Shown one piece after another: positions 1 through 13,500 of a stretch of DNA of 64,000 nt. This stretch comes from Temnopleurus reevesii (Eukaryota; Echinodermata; Echinoidea; Temnopleuroida; Temnopleuridae). Position numbers and translations under genes: made by a program. Below the pieces are notes generated by a model. The model did no database searches. It saw only the letters and a program-made list of their open reading frames with translations, and was not told where the DNA came from. Position 1 is the first letter of the stretch; every line of letters starts with the position of its first letter. The stretch spans positions 23,299 through 87,298 of the forward strand of contig BQKZ01000408.1 in NCBI GenBank assembly GCA_036244855.1. The letters run 5' to 3'.

Positions 1-1711
1 TTGCATGCTTGCAAGCTTGCTTGCTTATAGTGTCCTGCAAGCATGCAAGATCAAATGTGACAATTGGGTGTATGAACAACTTGTTCCAACAAGTGCAAGT
101 GTTCCAATAAGTGTTCCAATACACTGTAAGTGGTTTAACTGAAACAGTAAACAATCAATGGCATACAGGATATTACTGTGAATATATATACATTGATTTT
201 TACTGATTAAAACTGATCAATGAGCAATTATGTAAACAATAAACTCATATCGAGTCATGTACAAGTGAACAAGAAATACTTATATGCATGTCAACACGAT
301 AAATCTATATCCGATCTGCAATATAACCTGTCCCATTATGTTATATCAAACAGATATCATAGAGATTAAACATACATATTAATCAATACACAACAGCACA
401 GACATCTGAAGTAGCTTAAGCAGAAGTTCATGAGATAATAAATTGAAAATATTTAACTGAAAGTTCAAACAATATACTGAGCAAGAAAGTATTCAAGAAA
501 TAATCGAAATATCCAGAAATCATTACATGTAATTTGTCTTACTTCAACAATAATAATACATCAGAGTAATAAATTTGAAAGAAATAGAATTATATAGAAA
601 ACTACCTTACCAACTGTTTAACCCGAACAACATCTAAATCAGTCACTCAAAGTTTCAATATACGATGTTCTTCTCTTGCTGTCCTATACAACACTGAATA
701 TAATTTTAGCATCTCACAGAGAGAATATTAGAACACTTGTAAAGAAAGACTTCCCTTGTTCTTGGAAGTTGTGTGGTGGGCTTTAATTGTTTATGCACTT
801 GCGTAAACAAATCTGCCTCTGTAAACATTGGAATGCAGAGTTTATCACTCATGAATATAATGCACAGTGGTCAATTGGCCATAGGCTCCTGTGTTATAAC
901 AATTTTGGGGAACTAATTCTACTTTCATTCTCATAGTGTACAATAACCATTTAGATATATGCCGATACCGAAATTGTAACATGTTCTAAGGGATATACAG
1001 TAGCTTACCAGATAAATTATTACACTGTAAAGTTTTATCATGAAATGAAATATTGTATGGACAAGTTCTGAAATATATTGAATTACCGTCCTCAGGATCT
1101 TGCTTTTGTGAAGGTTCATTCTCATGTTCAGTATATGTTGCCCTAATTGAGTAGTTCCAGGTCGTAGATTTTCGTATTTCTACAGATGATTAAACTTTTG
1201 CTACAGTGAGCCATCTTGTCACTTGTAGAAAAGAGGTTTTTGAGTTAGTAGCAGTTGAAGTAAAGGATATAATTGATCTTTGTGTATTCATGAATTTAGA
1301 TGACCATGATTGTAATGTATGTTTGTTGCTGAACGTCCCAATAGAGTGGAGAAGCATTAACATGATCATGCTGGAATATTAGTGATTTTTTTAATAGATG
1401 AAAAATACCTTTCATTCGTTCATTCATTCATGCAGAGGTGCATTCCACAATATCCTTGGAACTATCCAAAATAACTTGTACTATTTGTAGCAGTGTTCTT
1501 GTTACATGTACATTTGAGTTAAAATACAATCAGCTAGAAAGATTGGAATGCAAGTTAGNGTACCAAAGATTTTTTTTTATTCAATACTGCAGGTAGACAT
1601 GTAAATGATCAATTATTTATTGATCATGCTTGACTTACCATGTCCTTCAATGGCCAATACAATACTACACATGCGATAAGAGTATTGATCTCATGACAGG
1701 GGGTAAGGGAT

Positions 1712-1744
1712 AGGGCGCGCTGTGACACCCCTGGTGTGCGCCCT
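1712..1744. repeat. GC-rich hairpin
   Basis: AGGGCGC (1712-1718) pairs with GCGCCCT (1738-1744), and an inner ACACC/GGTGT pair closes a 3-base loop around CCT. It is conspicuous in an AT-rich surrounding. Function unknown. Confidence 0.5.
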
Positions 1745-1999
1745 CTTCCCAATTGATCGGTATCGATCAGATTAGATCATGAAAAGAAGGAAAGATGTCA
1801 TTTTGTGAAAACAGTGGGATTAGTTGACTTGACGGCTTTATATCAAAGCATTGATCTGTGTTTTACATGACTGTATTCAGGGTCGCCCTTTTTCCAGAAA
1901 TTGTTGGTTGGTTCACTTGGGTTGTCATTTTGAATTGAGGATCACACTGAGTTTGTGATGCAGTGTCTGATGCATTTATAAGCCTGTCCATTTAGACTT

Positions 2000-2191
2000 A
2001 GATGGTGTTGCTGAAAAGTTGCAATTAATTGCAAGCTGCAGTTGATCGACAAGTGCCAATAAAGACCATAGTTTTATACGCAAACTTGTCAAAAGCAAAG
2101 ATATTACGCGGAAATGAAAATGTGCGTTCCAATTTGCAACTGATGTGCAGTTGATTTGCAAATCGATTGCAACTTTCTAACAACACCCCCT
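2000..2191. mobile_element. Foldback/MITE-like element
   Basis: The left arm GGTGTTGCTGAAAAGTTGCA matches the reverse complement of the right end (GGTGTTGTTAGAAAGTTGCA). The similarity continues inward with TTGATTTGCA/GCTGCAGTTGAT-type blocks. No transposase is encoded. The outer edge is uncertain by several bases and no clear target duplication was found. Confidence 0.55.
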
Positions 2192-4231
2192 TAGAAATAT
2201 AGATGCATACAGGGTACATCAAATCAGACACTGGTAATGGAAGAGGTAAATTGACATCTCTGAAAATGAGAAAAACATATTGTGTTGTTTTTATACTGGT
2301 ACCTGTTTGTTTTAGCAAAGTAAATTTCAATTATGAATTGAAATTGAATTCTGGTCAACATCAAGTTATTTATAATGAAAAGGAAAGGAAACTTGAAATT
2401 GATGTTTGTGTAATGAGAAAGAGGCTGTAAAGTTCAGCGCCTGTGTTTTGATTTTTTCGTGAGAAAATTGATTTCTTTGTTATTTCATGATGAAAGAAAG
2501 TGAGATTAGCAATTTTTTTTACACGTACATGTATCCAGCGGGGGACTCATTATTTCTAGATTGTGTTTATACATCCTTTCCGCATGTAAGTTAGGCATTA
2601 TTGAAAATGGGTTAGCTTCCAGCATGAGCAGAAATACTTGTAATGTACAATGTACATGCCATGTGATTTTCTGCTTTGAATATAAGAAGGGGAAAATGTA
2701 GCCTAAAACACAATAGTTTGTCAGGAATATTAAAATTTCATTTAAAAGTATGGAGAAAATCATGATGCAGACTGGTTTTGCTTTTGTATTTCATCTATAA
2801 TTATTTTCTCCCCATTCAAAATGTATTTGAATTTTGAGGATCTACATGTATCTTCATGTTTTCCTTTTTTTTTGGGGGGGGGGGGGTGAAACCAACTACT
2901 CTTTTTTTAGGCAAGTGATTAGAGTCTAGTATGTACAGACTGCACAAAGTTTTGAAGTTTGAAATAGAGCCAACAAATTTTCATCTAGAAATTAACAAAA
3001 AAGAGAAAGAAATAGAATTAATCCATCATCAGGCTTCAGGCTCAATGACAACTCGGTGACTGCTATCATATTTGATGTCTGTTTAACAAGACTACTTTTC
3101 AATTACCTAAAGAGGTACTTGCAATGTTACCAACCGTTTTGAATAAAAGCCTATTATGTTCTTTGATCGAAGGCATGCCTGGTTGAAATGAGTCACCTCT
3201 TGTCCTAAACACCCATCATGCTTTGGGAGCACAATACCCTATCGATATTACAGGGATCGTCTGTCCCTTCCCAGTCTTTTATTAGACCACGCTACATCGA
3301 GACGTCTCTTCCCACTGCTCCCTACACCCCCATCTATCTTCACGTGCATCTGTCATATTTTAATCCCAAGCCACCTATAATGAACTTCTTGCTCAACTGA
3401 CCTGGAAATATAGCATGCTTCAGGGGAAATAGGTTTTTTCTGACGTTCCATGAGGTACTTTTGACGCACTTGGGTAGGTGGAGCACTCATCCTATTATCT
3501 TTCACGTGACTAGAATTCTGATTTGAGAGGACCTTCTGTTTTCTTCTTGGTGGACCGCATAGCCAGACACAACATCTATGCATCGATTCCCCCCCCCCCC
3601 CCCAGGTGAAGTGAAGTGTATTGAGAACTCCTCCTATTTCTGCGGCACTTGCATCTGTTTAATCGGTTGAGCTCCCCAACATTCAGAACAAGACACATAC
3701 ATTTGGTTTTACTCGGAATGGTATACATATGGGCCCGCTGGATTGACGCACACGGAGGAAGCACTTTAAATGCACTTTGTCTACTTCTTTGAATGTTTGG
3801 CATACTGTGAAAGTGAATTGTTCATGTTTGCATCCTGTTCAGAAGAAATGTTTACATTCTGTGAAGTCGGACAAAACACTAGGAGTAGTAACATCTAGTT
3901 GACAAATCGTATATTAAAGTTGAAGGGGTTCTTATTTTGTATTCAGAATTCATGTTTGCTATCATGAGGAGGCGTGATTTTATTGGTCGAATGTGTTACA
4001 ACCTTTCCTCAGAGGTTGTTTAACTTTATTTTAAAGCTTTCACTACTTTCTTGCAAAAACACCAATATAGATTCAACCAAGCGTGGTATCTCTAACTCTA
4101 ACTTCAACTTTCAACTCAGCCGCTAAATTGTAGCATTATCTGTTTATGGTTCAAACAAGGATCCTCGCATGAAACGAGAAAGAAAGGTGAAGGAATAGAA
4201 GAGCTGTTGTCCACAGGGAAGGTGCTATACC

Positions 4232-4272
4232 TATTTATAAAGGAACAGCTGGTCTGAAGCACATCGTCAACT
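4232..4272 (+). promoter_or_regulatory. Candidate TATA promoter of the CAS gene
   Basis: TATTTATAAAGG (4232-4243) is a good TATA-like box in a less AT-rich context. About 30 bases downstream, at roughly 4265-4272, GTCAACTC is an initiator-like site. A CAGCTG E-box lies at 4246-4251. The predicted start would give a 5' UTR of about 300 bases ending at the ATG at 4565. Prediction from sequence only. Confidence 0.4.
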
Positions 4273-4564
4273 CATCATCATCATGTGTGTTTGTATCATC
4301 GCAATCGAAGTGTAGCGCTTGAAGACTCACTGATATCTTCCCCATTTACTCACAAGGCGTTTTCATACGGCATGGACGTGTCCACAGAATAGCTCGAGCT
4401 CGGTGTGGCGGCAGACGCTTACGTCATACCGCTTTTCTTTGGCGAGGCGACAAGAAATTGGGAAGAATCTCTCCTGGCGAGAAAGCCTGGCGAGAAAGCC
4501 TGGGGAAAAAATTGGGATTATACTTTGTTTTGGAAAGATATTTGGAAAAGGTGGAACTAGCAAA
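4266..4564 (+). other. Candidate CAS 5' UTR with two short upstream ORFs
   Basis: Moderately GC-rich leader between the TATA-like box and the ATG. It holds two complete uORFs: 4283-4315 (10 codons, MCVCIIAIEV) and 4372-4392 (6 codons, MDVSTE), which could lower translation. A TTACGTCAT element (ATF/CREB or C/EBP type) is at 4419-4427. A 13-base unit CCTGGCGAGAAAG is repeated in tandem at 4473-4485 and 4486-4498, with a partial third unit after it. The exon assignment depends on the GTAAGT at 4568. Confidence 0.4.
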
Positions 4565-4567
4565 ATG
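4565..4567 (+). CDS. BCAR1: Candidate first coding exon: initiator ATG only
   Basis: The sequence reads AGCAAAATG followed at once by GTAAGT, a consensus 5' splice site, so the coding part of this exon would be one codon, phase 0. Joined to exon 2 it gives M-HVLAKALYDN, which fits vertebrate CAS proteins, whose first exon also encodes only a few residues before the SH3 domain. A at -3 gives an acceptable Kozak context. The exon sits in a GC-richer patch downstream of a TATA-like box. No transcript evidence is available, and another first exon (for example the candidate at 24557) could be used instead or as well. Confidence 0.5.
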
Positions 4568-7500
4568 GTAAGTAAACATGGTGCTTTATTTTGAAATGTC
4601 ATCATTGGGTTTTCATGCTATTTGTATTTGATACTTTGTGGATGATGGTTTATTGGATTATAACAATTCAACTTGTTCTTACATCATATGAACAGAATTA
4701 CGTTAATAGAATGCAGATGTGTTAAATCTTATTTTAAATGTGTAATAGGAAGGCAAGTCATAATGATTCATTACAAATGAAGTAAAGGAAATTGTGAAAT
4801 GACATGAACCAGATGTCATTCTAGTAGAAATTCTAATAGTAATATCTCATATGGGAGGCAAAAATTGTTTTTTTTTTATTATATGACCAGCATCCTTGCT
4901 TTGAAATCCAAACAAAATTTTGGAAATGATGGAATGTATCATGAGAATGCCAGAGATTGTCTACATTGTCTACGTGTCATGCTTTCAGAATGCATTACAC
5001 GATACCTTTATAATAGGCATATTACCTTTGAAATAAAAAAAAAGAATGTATGTCAAAATGTTGGCTATTTCCATATATTTCCCATGTGATCATAAAAATT
5101 TAGATGATGGATTGATATGTACAAAGAATATCCAATGCACATTTGACTCGACTAAGAGGATATCCAGATGTCATGAAATGTCTAATTTGATGTGTAAACA
5201 AAAACTTATACTTATCATTATCATTTTGGTCAAGCACTTTTGAAGGTAAAAAATACTTTTTTAGATTAAAAAAAAGCTACATGTAGGAAAGAGATGCATT
5301 GAGAAAGAACTTTAAGAAGAAAAAAGAAGACAAGTCTCATCTTGCAAACTTCGTTAAAACTGCCTAAAGTGATCAATTTAAGTATGAAAGCAAGAGGATC
5401 TGAGAAGCCAACTTGTATGATTCGAAAAGCTCACCTTTAGGCTAGTGAAGAAAAAAAACTTTCACAAGAGGAGATTACCTTAGTTTGCAAAGTTCCATTT
5501 AGAGAAAATTAGGAAAGGATCCAAGCAAATTCTATCTCTGAAATTTGTTTCAAACTGTTTGCATTACTTTCTCTATATGACAATTAACTATCCACACTTA
5601 TTGATTGGAGATTAAGCAGTTATGTCATGGGAAATAGATAATCTCATGTAATAGGAGCGTTGAGGCAATATGTATTCTTCCCTTTAAGTCTTTAAAGGTT
5701 ATTGCTCAGTTAAATACGAGAATGTGAGTGGTTTTTACGCATTCTTATTGAAGATAAGCGGCTTAAAATGCAGACACTTTTATGATACATGGAATAATAA
5801 TCTAGGCATTTTAAATCATCATTGTAATGCCAGCTTTATTGCTCTTTAAATTCCAAGGTTGTGACTTCATCAAAAGATTAATTTAATTTCAACTTTCATT
5901 TTAATGCTCACCTTTAAATGCCCCCTTTATTTTGTATGATTATGCAGCCCTCTGAAGTTTTTATAAGATATTCATTATGAATGTGAGAAATTTAGTGTAA
6001 TTTGAGTAATAGATTAAAATTACCAAGGCAAATAATTCATTACATTACCATTGAATGTACATCATTATAATCGCGAATACAGTATTTGGCTATGTTTCAT
6101 ACATACTATACTATGAATCAGAAGCTATTTATCCTACATGTACATGTGCATCATATTACAAGATGGTAAGCTTGTCGATGAAAACATGCTTTCTGATATT
6201 ATCTATAATTATGTAGCACATGCAGTAGCAAAGAAAAGCAAAACGATGAGACACACAATCTATTTGTTAAATTTGTCATCAAAACTTTGATAATGATCAA
6301 TGTATTCCAAGCTCAAATATTATTGATCAATTCATATTATTGGTGATTGAGATTGATATCAGATATGGGGCCTGTAACATAAAAGATGCAATTTAATAAA
6401 CTTGCAATAAATATTTATCGTAAGTCTATGGAAAATGTGTACTAAAGAGATACAATTAATTGCAAAATTAATCATATCTCCTTTTATGTTACAGGGCCAT
6501 GGTATTGTTGCTCAGATTATTTCATTATTGTGTAGATGAAAAGACGAGAGTTGATTATCATCTCAAACTTTCCGAGGAAGTGTCATACTAATTGAACACG
6601 GTATACTGGTAGAAGTCATGTTTATGTGGCTTTTTTTAAACAGATTTATGAAATAGATAATCAAACTCCTTGTTGAATTATACTTTGCTTGAATCCATGC
6701 TTATATCTCTTTGGTAGGGTTTCAATTTCAAAATTGTTTTCATGAGTAGTATTCAATTAATGACTACTTAAATGTAATTCATTATTATGGACAGAGCATG
6801 AAAGCAACTTTTAACTCATTTACTACTGAATTATTCAATTTATGTAGGCTTTGTAGGGACTGCCCAATTCCAGTACTATGCATGGGTTCAATGGCATGAT
6901 CACCCATATCAGAGTCTGCCATTCACAATTTTATGGAAAACAGTTATAAACACCTCCCTATTGTCACCAAAAGCTCTCCTTATTTACAGAGCAAAAGAGA
7001 TTAAAAGGCAATGGACACCTATCCTTGATCACTTAATCCCAGTTAATCCCTATTAATCTACTTAAGTGCTAAGCAAATGTAACTGTCCATAGCCCCTTTG
7101 TGCGAGAGGAAGAATGAGTAATATTATGTACCATAATAGAATGACACACTAATGAGTGTGTGTCCTGTTAATGAGTACATGGTCATTATGATAGTGTAGC
7201 ATATTGTCAATATGGAGTCGAAGGCAGTTCGGGAAGTAATTGCATTTTGATTGCACATGAATAATAATGTCTCTATCTTGTGGACAGAACTAATGATCAT
7301 TCAAAGATGACATTGTTATCTAGAGACCTCTGTGTATTGGCATACACATACATTTTGGCATGATTTGGCTGAAATCTTTTGGAAATGTATACAAGTAGCA
7401 CTGGCCAGAAGGCGCAAATGTATTTGTTCTCCAATGAGTGGCATTTTTTTTTTTCAGGGTTGTTTGAGCAGGTAAAAAGCAAATTTTCACATTTTTGTAA

Positions 7501-10500
7501 TAATAATAATAATAATAATGATTCACATTGAGAGTATTATCAATTTAAAAATGCACATTTACGGCCAGGATGTTTTCATGGGGTCTGGTGATTGGATGGC
7601 ATACACCAAAAAATTAAGGGACCTTATTGAACAAAGAAGACATTGATGATCCAAATTCATTTTTTTCCAGATTTTGAGGTTATCACTCTCAGAGTCACAT
7701 GAAGGCCTGCGTGACTGTGTGTACCACTGCTATGCATCACTCTCAAAACAATGTATCAAGGATTGTGTAAACATCAGTGATATCACATTATGTAAATAGG
7801 ATAGACCAGAGAGTAATCACAAGCCGCATTAACTTTCCACTTAATCAACACAAGGGTCATCAAAAATTAGTGGTGTGAAATCATTTGTAAATCGTCAAAG
7901 TGTTAGTCATATTCTTGAGACATTTGTCAACATTTCTAATTAGGAGAATGAACCATATTTGGAGAAATAGACCATTAGCTAGACCAGTTATTTTGAATAT
8001 AGGCTACTATAACCAAAAAGAAACACACTTCACTTTAATTTGTCACTCGTCACAGTTTCATATAAAGACCACTTTCATGTTGAAAAGGTTATATTTCTAA
8101 ATTTGTTGTATGCTTCTGATGCAAGCTAAAATTGTTTCTTTATGATAGATTTCTCACCCAATTTCTAATTTAAAAAGTATGAGAAATATGTGTTTTACCA
8201 TTTCTATTTTAGCTGTACGTCACCGTAGTGTTGTTTTTGCAAAATGTGAATATTACTGAAATGTGTGTTGTACCCTTAAGATAATGTAAGCATGGATCTA
8301 AAAAGGATACTTCCATGATGTAAGTGGGTGTGAAAATGTATCACTTTGTGGGTTTTTGTTTAGAAAACAAGAATCTGATCAAATGTCTAGGAATGAGCTC
8401 AGGGGGCATTGTTGAATGTTTCCTGCACCTTGTCATTATCAGGTTTCTATAGAGAACAATGGGTGATACATTATACCCTCAGAGCCAGAAGGACCTTATA
8501 GCTGTATAAAGTTGTACATCAAGCCACCTTTTTGCTCTAAACTAGTAATATGCATGTAGGTGTATCTACCAGAAAAAGTATCTCTATTTCCGCTGGGATA
8601 TTGTAGATAAAACAAATTGGAAGTTATGTGTGTGGTTGAAACAATATCTTGATTATTTCAGTTTGTTGTATTGTAAGTAAAATGGAAAGTGATGTGATTA
8701 ATTTGGTACAAAAATGTTTTAAATGACTTCCAGCCCTGACCAAAGTGTTAAAAGTGACCTGAAGGAATTTCAAGATTTTGGGTGGGATTCTGAGTAAAAT
8801 TTTTGAAATTGTCCAAAAGTGAAAGTGAAACTCCCATTAGTAATTAAACTACCTTGCAGGCTTGCTTGTACACAGAGCAAAGGAAAATATGAAATGGTCA
8901 GAACTCACAGTGGCTAATGTTGAGTGATGATTTCTATGAAAATTCTTTGAAAAGGAATAATTGTATTTCGTGAGTTTGTGAGACTTCTTGTAGATGCCAG
9001 AATTCCTGATGTTAGAGACACGTAAAATATTTCCAAATTGACCATTACGTGGAAAAATCTAAGGAATCTGAGGTCACAGCTTACAAATCACTGCACTTTT
9101 ATTCAACGAAAAGTCAATGAAACGGGACCAATACAAGTGACCATCATTATGGCCATCGGTATGTGGGTGGAGTTCTTTGAAAGTTGCATTGGACATATAT
9201 CCTAATGGTCAGTGGTCATTTGCTATTGTGCAAGTGGGGTGAAATTCAAAAGAAACAATAATCTACCAGTCTTTTGAAATTTTGATGATCAATTTGTGGT
9301 TGCTAGTTGCCAGACAGACAGTTCATTTTAAATGATTGGTTAATTGAATTTTGATTTCTAAGCTTGAAGTTATTTCTTCTTTTGTAATTTGTAATTTAGA
9401 TCATAAGTTTACCAAAGAGGGGTAGACAAGTACTTTTGACATTATGATGACTCATATATTGCAAGCTTATTTTTTAAGGCTTGTTTGATTCTAAGAAATT
9501 TAATTTCTTTTTCTATTGGGAGAAATTGAAAGGATTAAAAAATGAGCAAGCCTGCTACACGTCGCTGGTCACATCGGTCTTAATAGTTAGAGGCCATTGA
9601 AATGTGTTACTTTCTGTAACGATATGAAAACATCTAATAAGGCCAATATAAAAGATTGATTGATTGGTCAACTTTAGATTATCATACTAAAATAAAATTG
9701 AAATTCAATCTTTGTGAGCACTGTAAAATGTTTCAGGTTGCAATTGTCCAGTAACTGGAGAAAGGAGGCAAAAATTTGTAAATTTGAAATACTGAAAAAT
9801 AACCCTCTCTATGATTTTGATTGACATTTGCCAATCTTAGTCTTTCTTTGTATTATTGATGGTCATTTTGAATATTTTGACGTTAGAATCCGCCAGGATT
9901 TCCAAGCTTGAAATTATTATTTCTACAAAGCTCCTTCATATCCTAATCCAGGGGGTCAGACAAGGAGGAAGCAGAAAACAAAAATCCTTTCAAAAGGGAT
10001 GTTGACAGATGTGATATTATTTACAATAAGGGGATCATATTTGAGCCTCTAGAGGGGGTAAAGAGGGTATACTTCCATTGACGTTGGCAGCCCCTCTGAC
10101 ATCCTAACTGGACCACGACATCACCCCTCAGGAGCTAGAAAATATTGTATAAAATTATTAATGATGGATAACGAGAGAGGATTGCTGTCGAGGTTGAAGG
10201 TTAATCTTCAAGGGGTTTAGGAAGTTTTGAGTGGAATAGAAAAGCTTTGTTAAGGGTACAAGTTTACCTGTCAAACTTGACATCTTTTATGAAAAGTTGG
10301 ATTCAGTATGGTTGTCAATTGCTAGCAATAGTTTGTTATGCCCTTTTTATTTTATAAATCTGGTATGCATTTTTATATTTGGGGAGTATTTTACCAAGAT
10401 CAGATTGTCAGTTTTCTTGCAAAATATTGAATTTGGTTGCTAGCAATTTTTGCATACAAAATTATACAGTCTTGGTGATTTTCTGGCCCCGCAAAGAGTT

Positions 10501-13500
10501 CAGTGGTATTCCGTGTTTTTTTTTTGTTTTTTTTCTTAAAATAAGAATCAGATTAGTAAATTACCCCAGAATGAGCCAGTTATTTTTACAGTCATTTTTA
10601 TCACCAAAATAAGTGTAGGAAACCAAGAAGCTTGAAGTTCCTCGTTAAAAGTATCCATTATTCAAAATTATTTCATTTTCTCACAAGAAAGTTCCGAAAT
10701 CACACTCGGGAGTTTACCAATAAGATCATGATTTCTTGTTGATACACAATCCACACATTACGTTCATTTTCTTAGAAGCTAGATTATGTGACATCCCAGG
10801 TACCAAATAAAGCACGACTCTACCAACTTTCTTCACAGACAGAGTGAACAAAAGATGTTCCTTCATTATTTCCAATTCTCTCCCAATACTCTTCCATCTC
10901 TGCAAACAGATAGGTCTACAGCCTTATTGTGAGAACAAAATGATGAGAGCTATCTCTGGCAAAATATTTACTCGCTCAAGTGTTGGTCAAACAAATCCAC
11001 CATATTGGATTGAATTGGGGAAGATCCATTAGACACATTCAAAATGGTCTCATGGGGCTACCTATCACATCATTCAATGTGTGAATGAAGGGTAAATATC
11101 ATGCCTGGTGGGTTGGCTTTCGATTCAGACTTGTCATTTAATTTGTATAAAAACAAGCCAGTATTATTTGTTTGTTACATTACTTGATCCATATTATGGT
11201 GTATGAAATTTGATAAGGTTTAGCTTTAAACCGATAAAACAGTTTTGGGGGAGATGGCGCTTCAGATCTTAACCACCATTATGCAGTTTTTCAATAGCAA
11301 ATTATATTCACAGTTTGTTTGAATAAAATCGACCAAGAAATGGCTTATAGAATGATTAGAAACAGAGCTGTATTAATTCTACACTATGAAATGGCTAGTG
11401 CTATTTTAGCACTTGAAAGTGCTTGTATCAGCACTGCATTTAAAGTGCAAATGTATAGGCCTCTGTGCTTAAATAATACTCTACATTCAAGAAAATTAGC
11501 ACTTTGGTTGCAGCTCTTATCCAAGCACTGAGTTTAGACAGTGTAAGTGTAAATTCTTTTCGATTATTTCAGCTGAAGGTGTATTCTTATTTAAGTTTAA
11601 GTGTACATGTAGGCCTACATGTAGGCACAACCATTATTTTCTCATTACTGAACAATGTTTGATGCATGCAAACTATTGTAGAAGTGCAAGAGGGGTCACT
11701 ATCCTAGAGATTTAGTAAAGGGTGTTTTGTAGTAACAGACTAACAACACCTCTGACTTCAATCACGAAGAGAAAGGAATAAAAGAGGAGAGATTTTAAGA
11801 TGGTGTGAAGAAGCTTTAGAGTCAGTACTTGATGTGAAAGGTAAGAAGGTGAGAAGTGGTTTGTCCTGATGGTGCGCGATGAAAAGCTGGAAGAATAAAT
11901 GACACCACTTGAGGAGAATGACCCGTAAGTGGATTACAAATACTTGCCAAAAGGAGATGGGTTGGTACCCACTTTAGATTGTATGAGATGCATTTGGGGA
12001 GCATTGTCTCTCTCATCTACCTGTACGTTAACACTTAGAACCTGTTTTCACTCTGAATGCGATGTAGATTATCTCAGAGACGGAATTTGCATGAGAGGAC
12101 TGTCCGTCATCTATCTGTAAATGATTTTCTTCCCATTCCCATTCCCTTTCCACTTATCCAAATTCTATTTTCTCAAAATGGATGGAAAATATTTGGGGAG
12201 ATATACCTTGGTTGTGTTTTATAAAGCTGTTCGTAGATCTATGCATGACTGTATGATTGACTGGTGACCATTTCTTCGGTGCGATTCAGCGCCAGGGGTT
12301 ATCATTTATTTTAGTGCTAGAAAGGATCACCAGTTGATCGTCATGTTGTGCATGTAGATCTAGGCACAGCTTTATCAAACACGTCCCAGCTGTCACAATT
12401 CTTTGGTTACCTGTTATCAATATAAAGCTGAATATGGGATCACAATGGGATCACTGGGCTATATCCATTGTTTAGAGCTTTATAGTGATAGCAGGTAAAC
12501 AACCATTCTGTTTTGTATTTTCATCCAGCTTCAATATCGCGGAGATGACATCACACTGAATCGATTGTTGCTATGTTAGGTTCAGTAAACCGGGCAACTC
12601 AGCCTTGATCGTTTAGTTTGATCAATATAGAATTTGAAAGTCCATTTGATTTTTGTTCATAACGAGGAAGAGTAATAAAATAGATCTACACCTGGAGTAT
12701 TCATTTTATCACCTTCCTTCTACCCGTCCTCCTGCACGGTCTGTGAATAAATTCTCATGACATTTTGTTGAACCTGATCTTTGATATTACGAGCAAGACA
12801 TGATAGAGGGCCTTCATAGATCACCACTGCCTGACCAATTTGGATAATAATCCATAAATTCACCTGCAATACGACAAACATCAATATGAGTTATGATTTA
12901 GTTTTGCCAACCGATTCCCAATTAGCTCTGTCTGAATGCAGTGACCATCATAACATCTAAATGTTACATCAATATATAAATTGAAATTTTGTACGATATG
13001 TGTTTAGTCCAGACATGATATGGGTCAATAATTCAAGCCCAATGACGGATTAAAAGTCAAGCTAATTGCGTTGGCTGTACCATGAACTTTTACACATTTA
13101 TCTGCACATCTAGATCCGCCTGTGAATTGTTCCGTTGAGATATCAGGCTTCCCCAAATTGGCCATGCTCTGATTTATTATTTATCTGATTTGTAACTTTC
13201 AACACACCTTTGTTCGTGACATATTTTTTATTGTTATTGATTCATGAAATTTAATTGTGACAAGTGAGGAGATGTTTGCATTATGGTGTGCCATTTGTTG
13301 AAAATTTATGTTCGTTTTATTACTTCATAAATGTCAAACAAATTGATGTTCACACATAGTCAGTTGCAATTGATGATCAAAGTTACAGGGTAACATTTTC
13401 GTGAGGTATTTGAAAATCAGAAGATTTGTCCAGAATGGAAGCAGTAGTAATCGGAGAGCGTTGGCGGATATTTGCTTACTGGAAGCTATTTATTCACTTT

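Larger units (their letters stand above)
1..4231. other. Upstream flank, no gene recognised
   Basis: AT-rich sequence without a credible gene. It holds an inverted repeat at the window start (1-15 with 35-49, core TGCATGCTTGCA), one ambiguous base at 1559, a GC-rich hairpin at 1712-1744, a foldback element at 2000-2191, a 13-base G run (2874-2886) and a 15-base C run (3589-3603). Two minus-strand ORFs of about 75 codons (3353-3583 and 3576-3803) meet at the C run; neither resembles a known protein. Confidence 0.6.
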
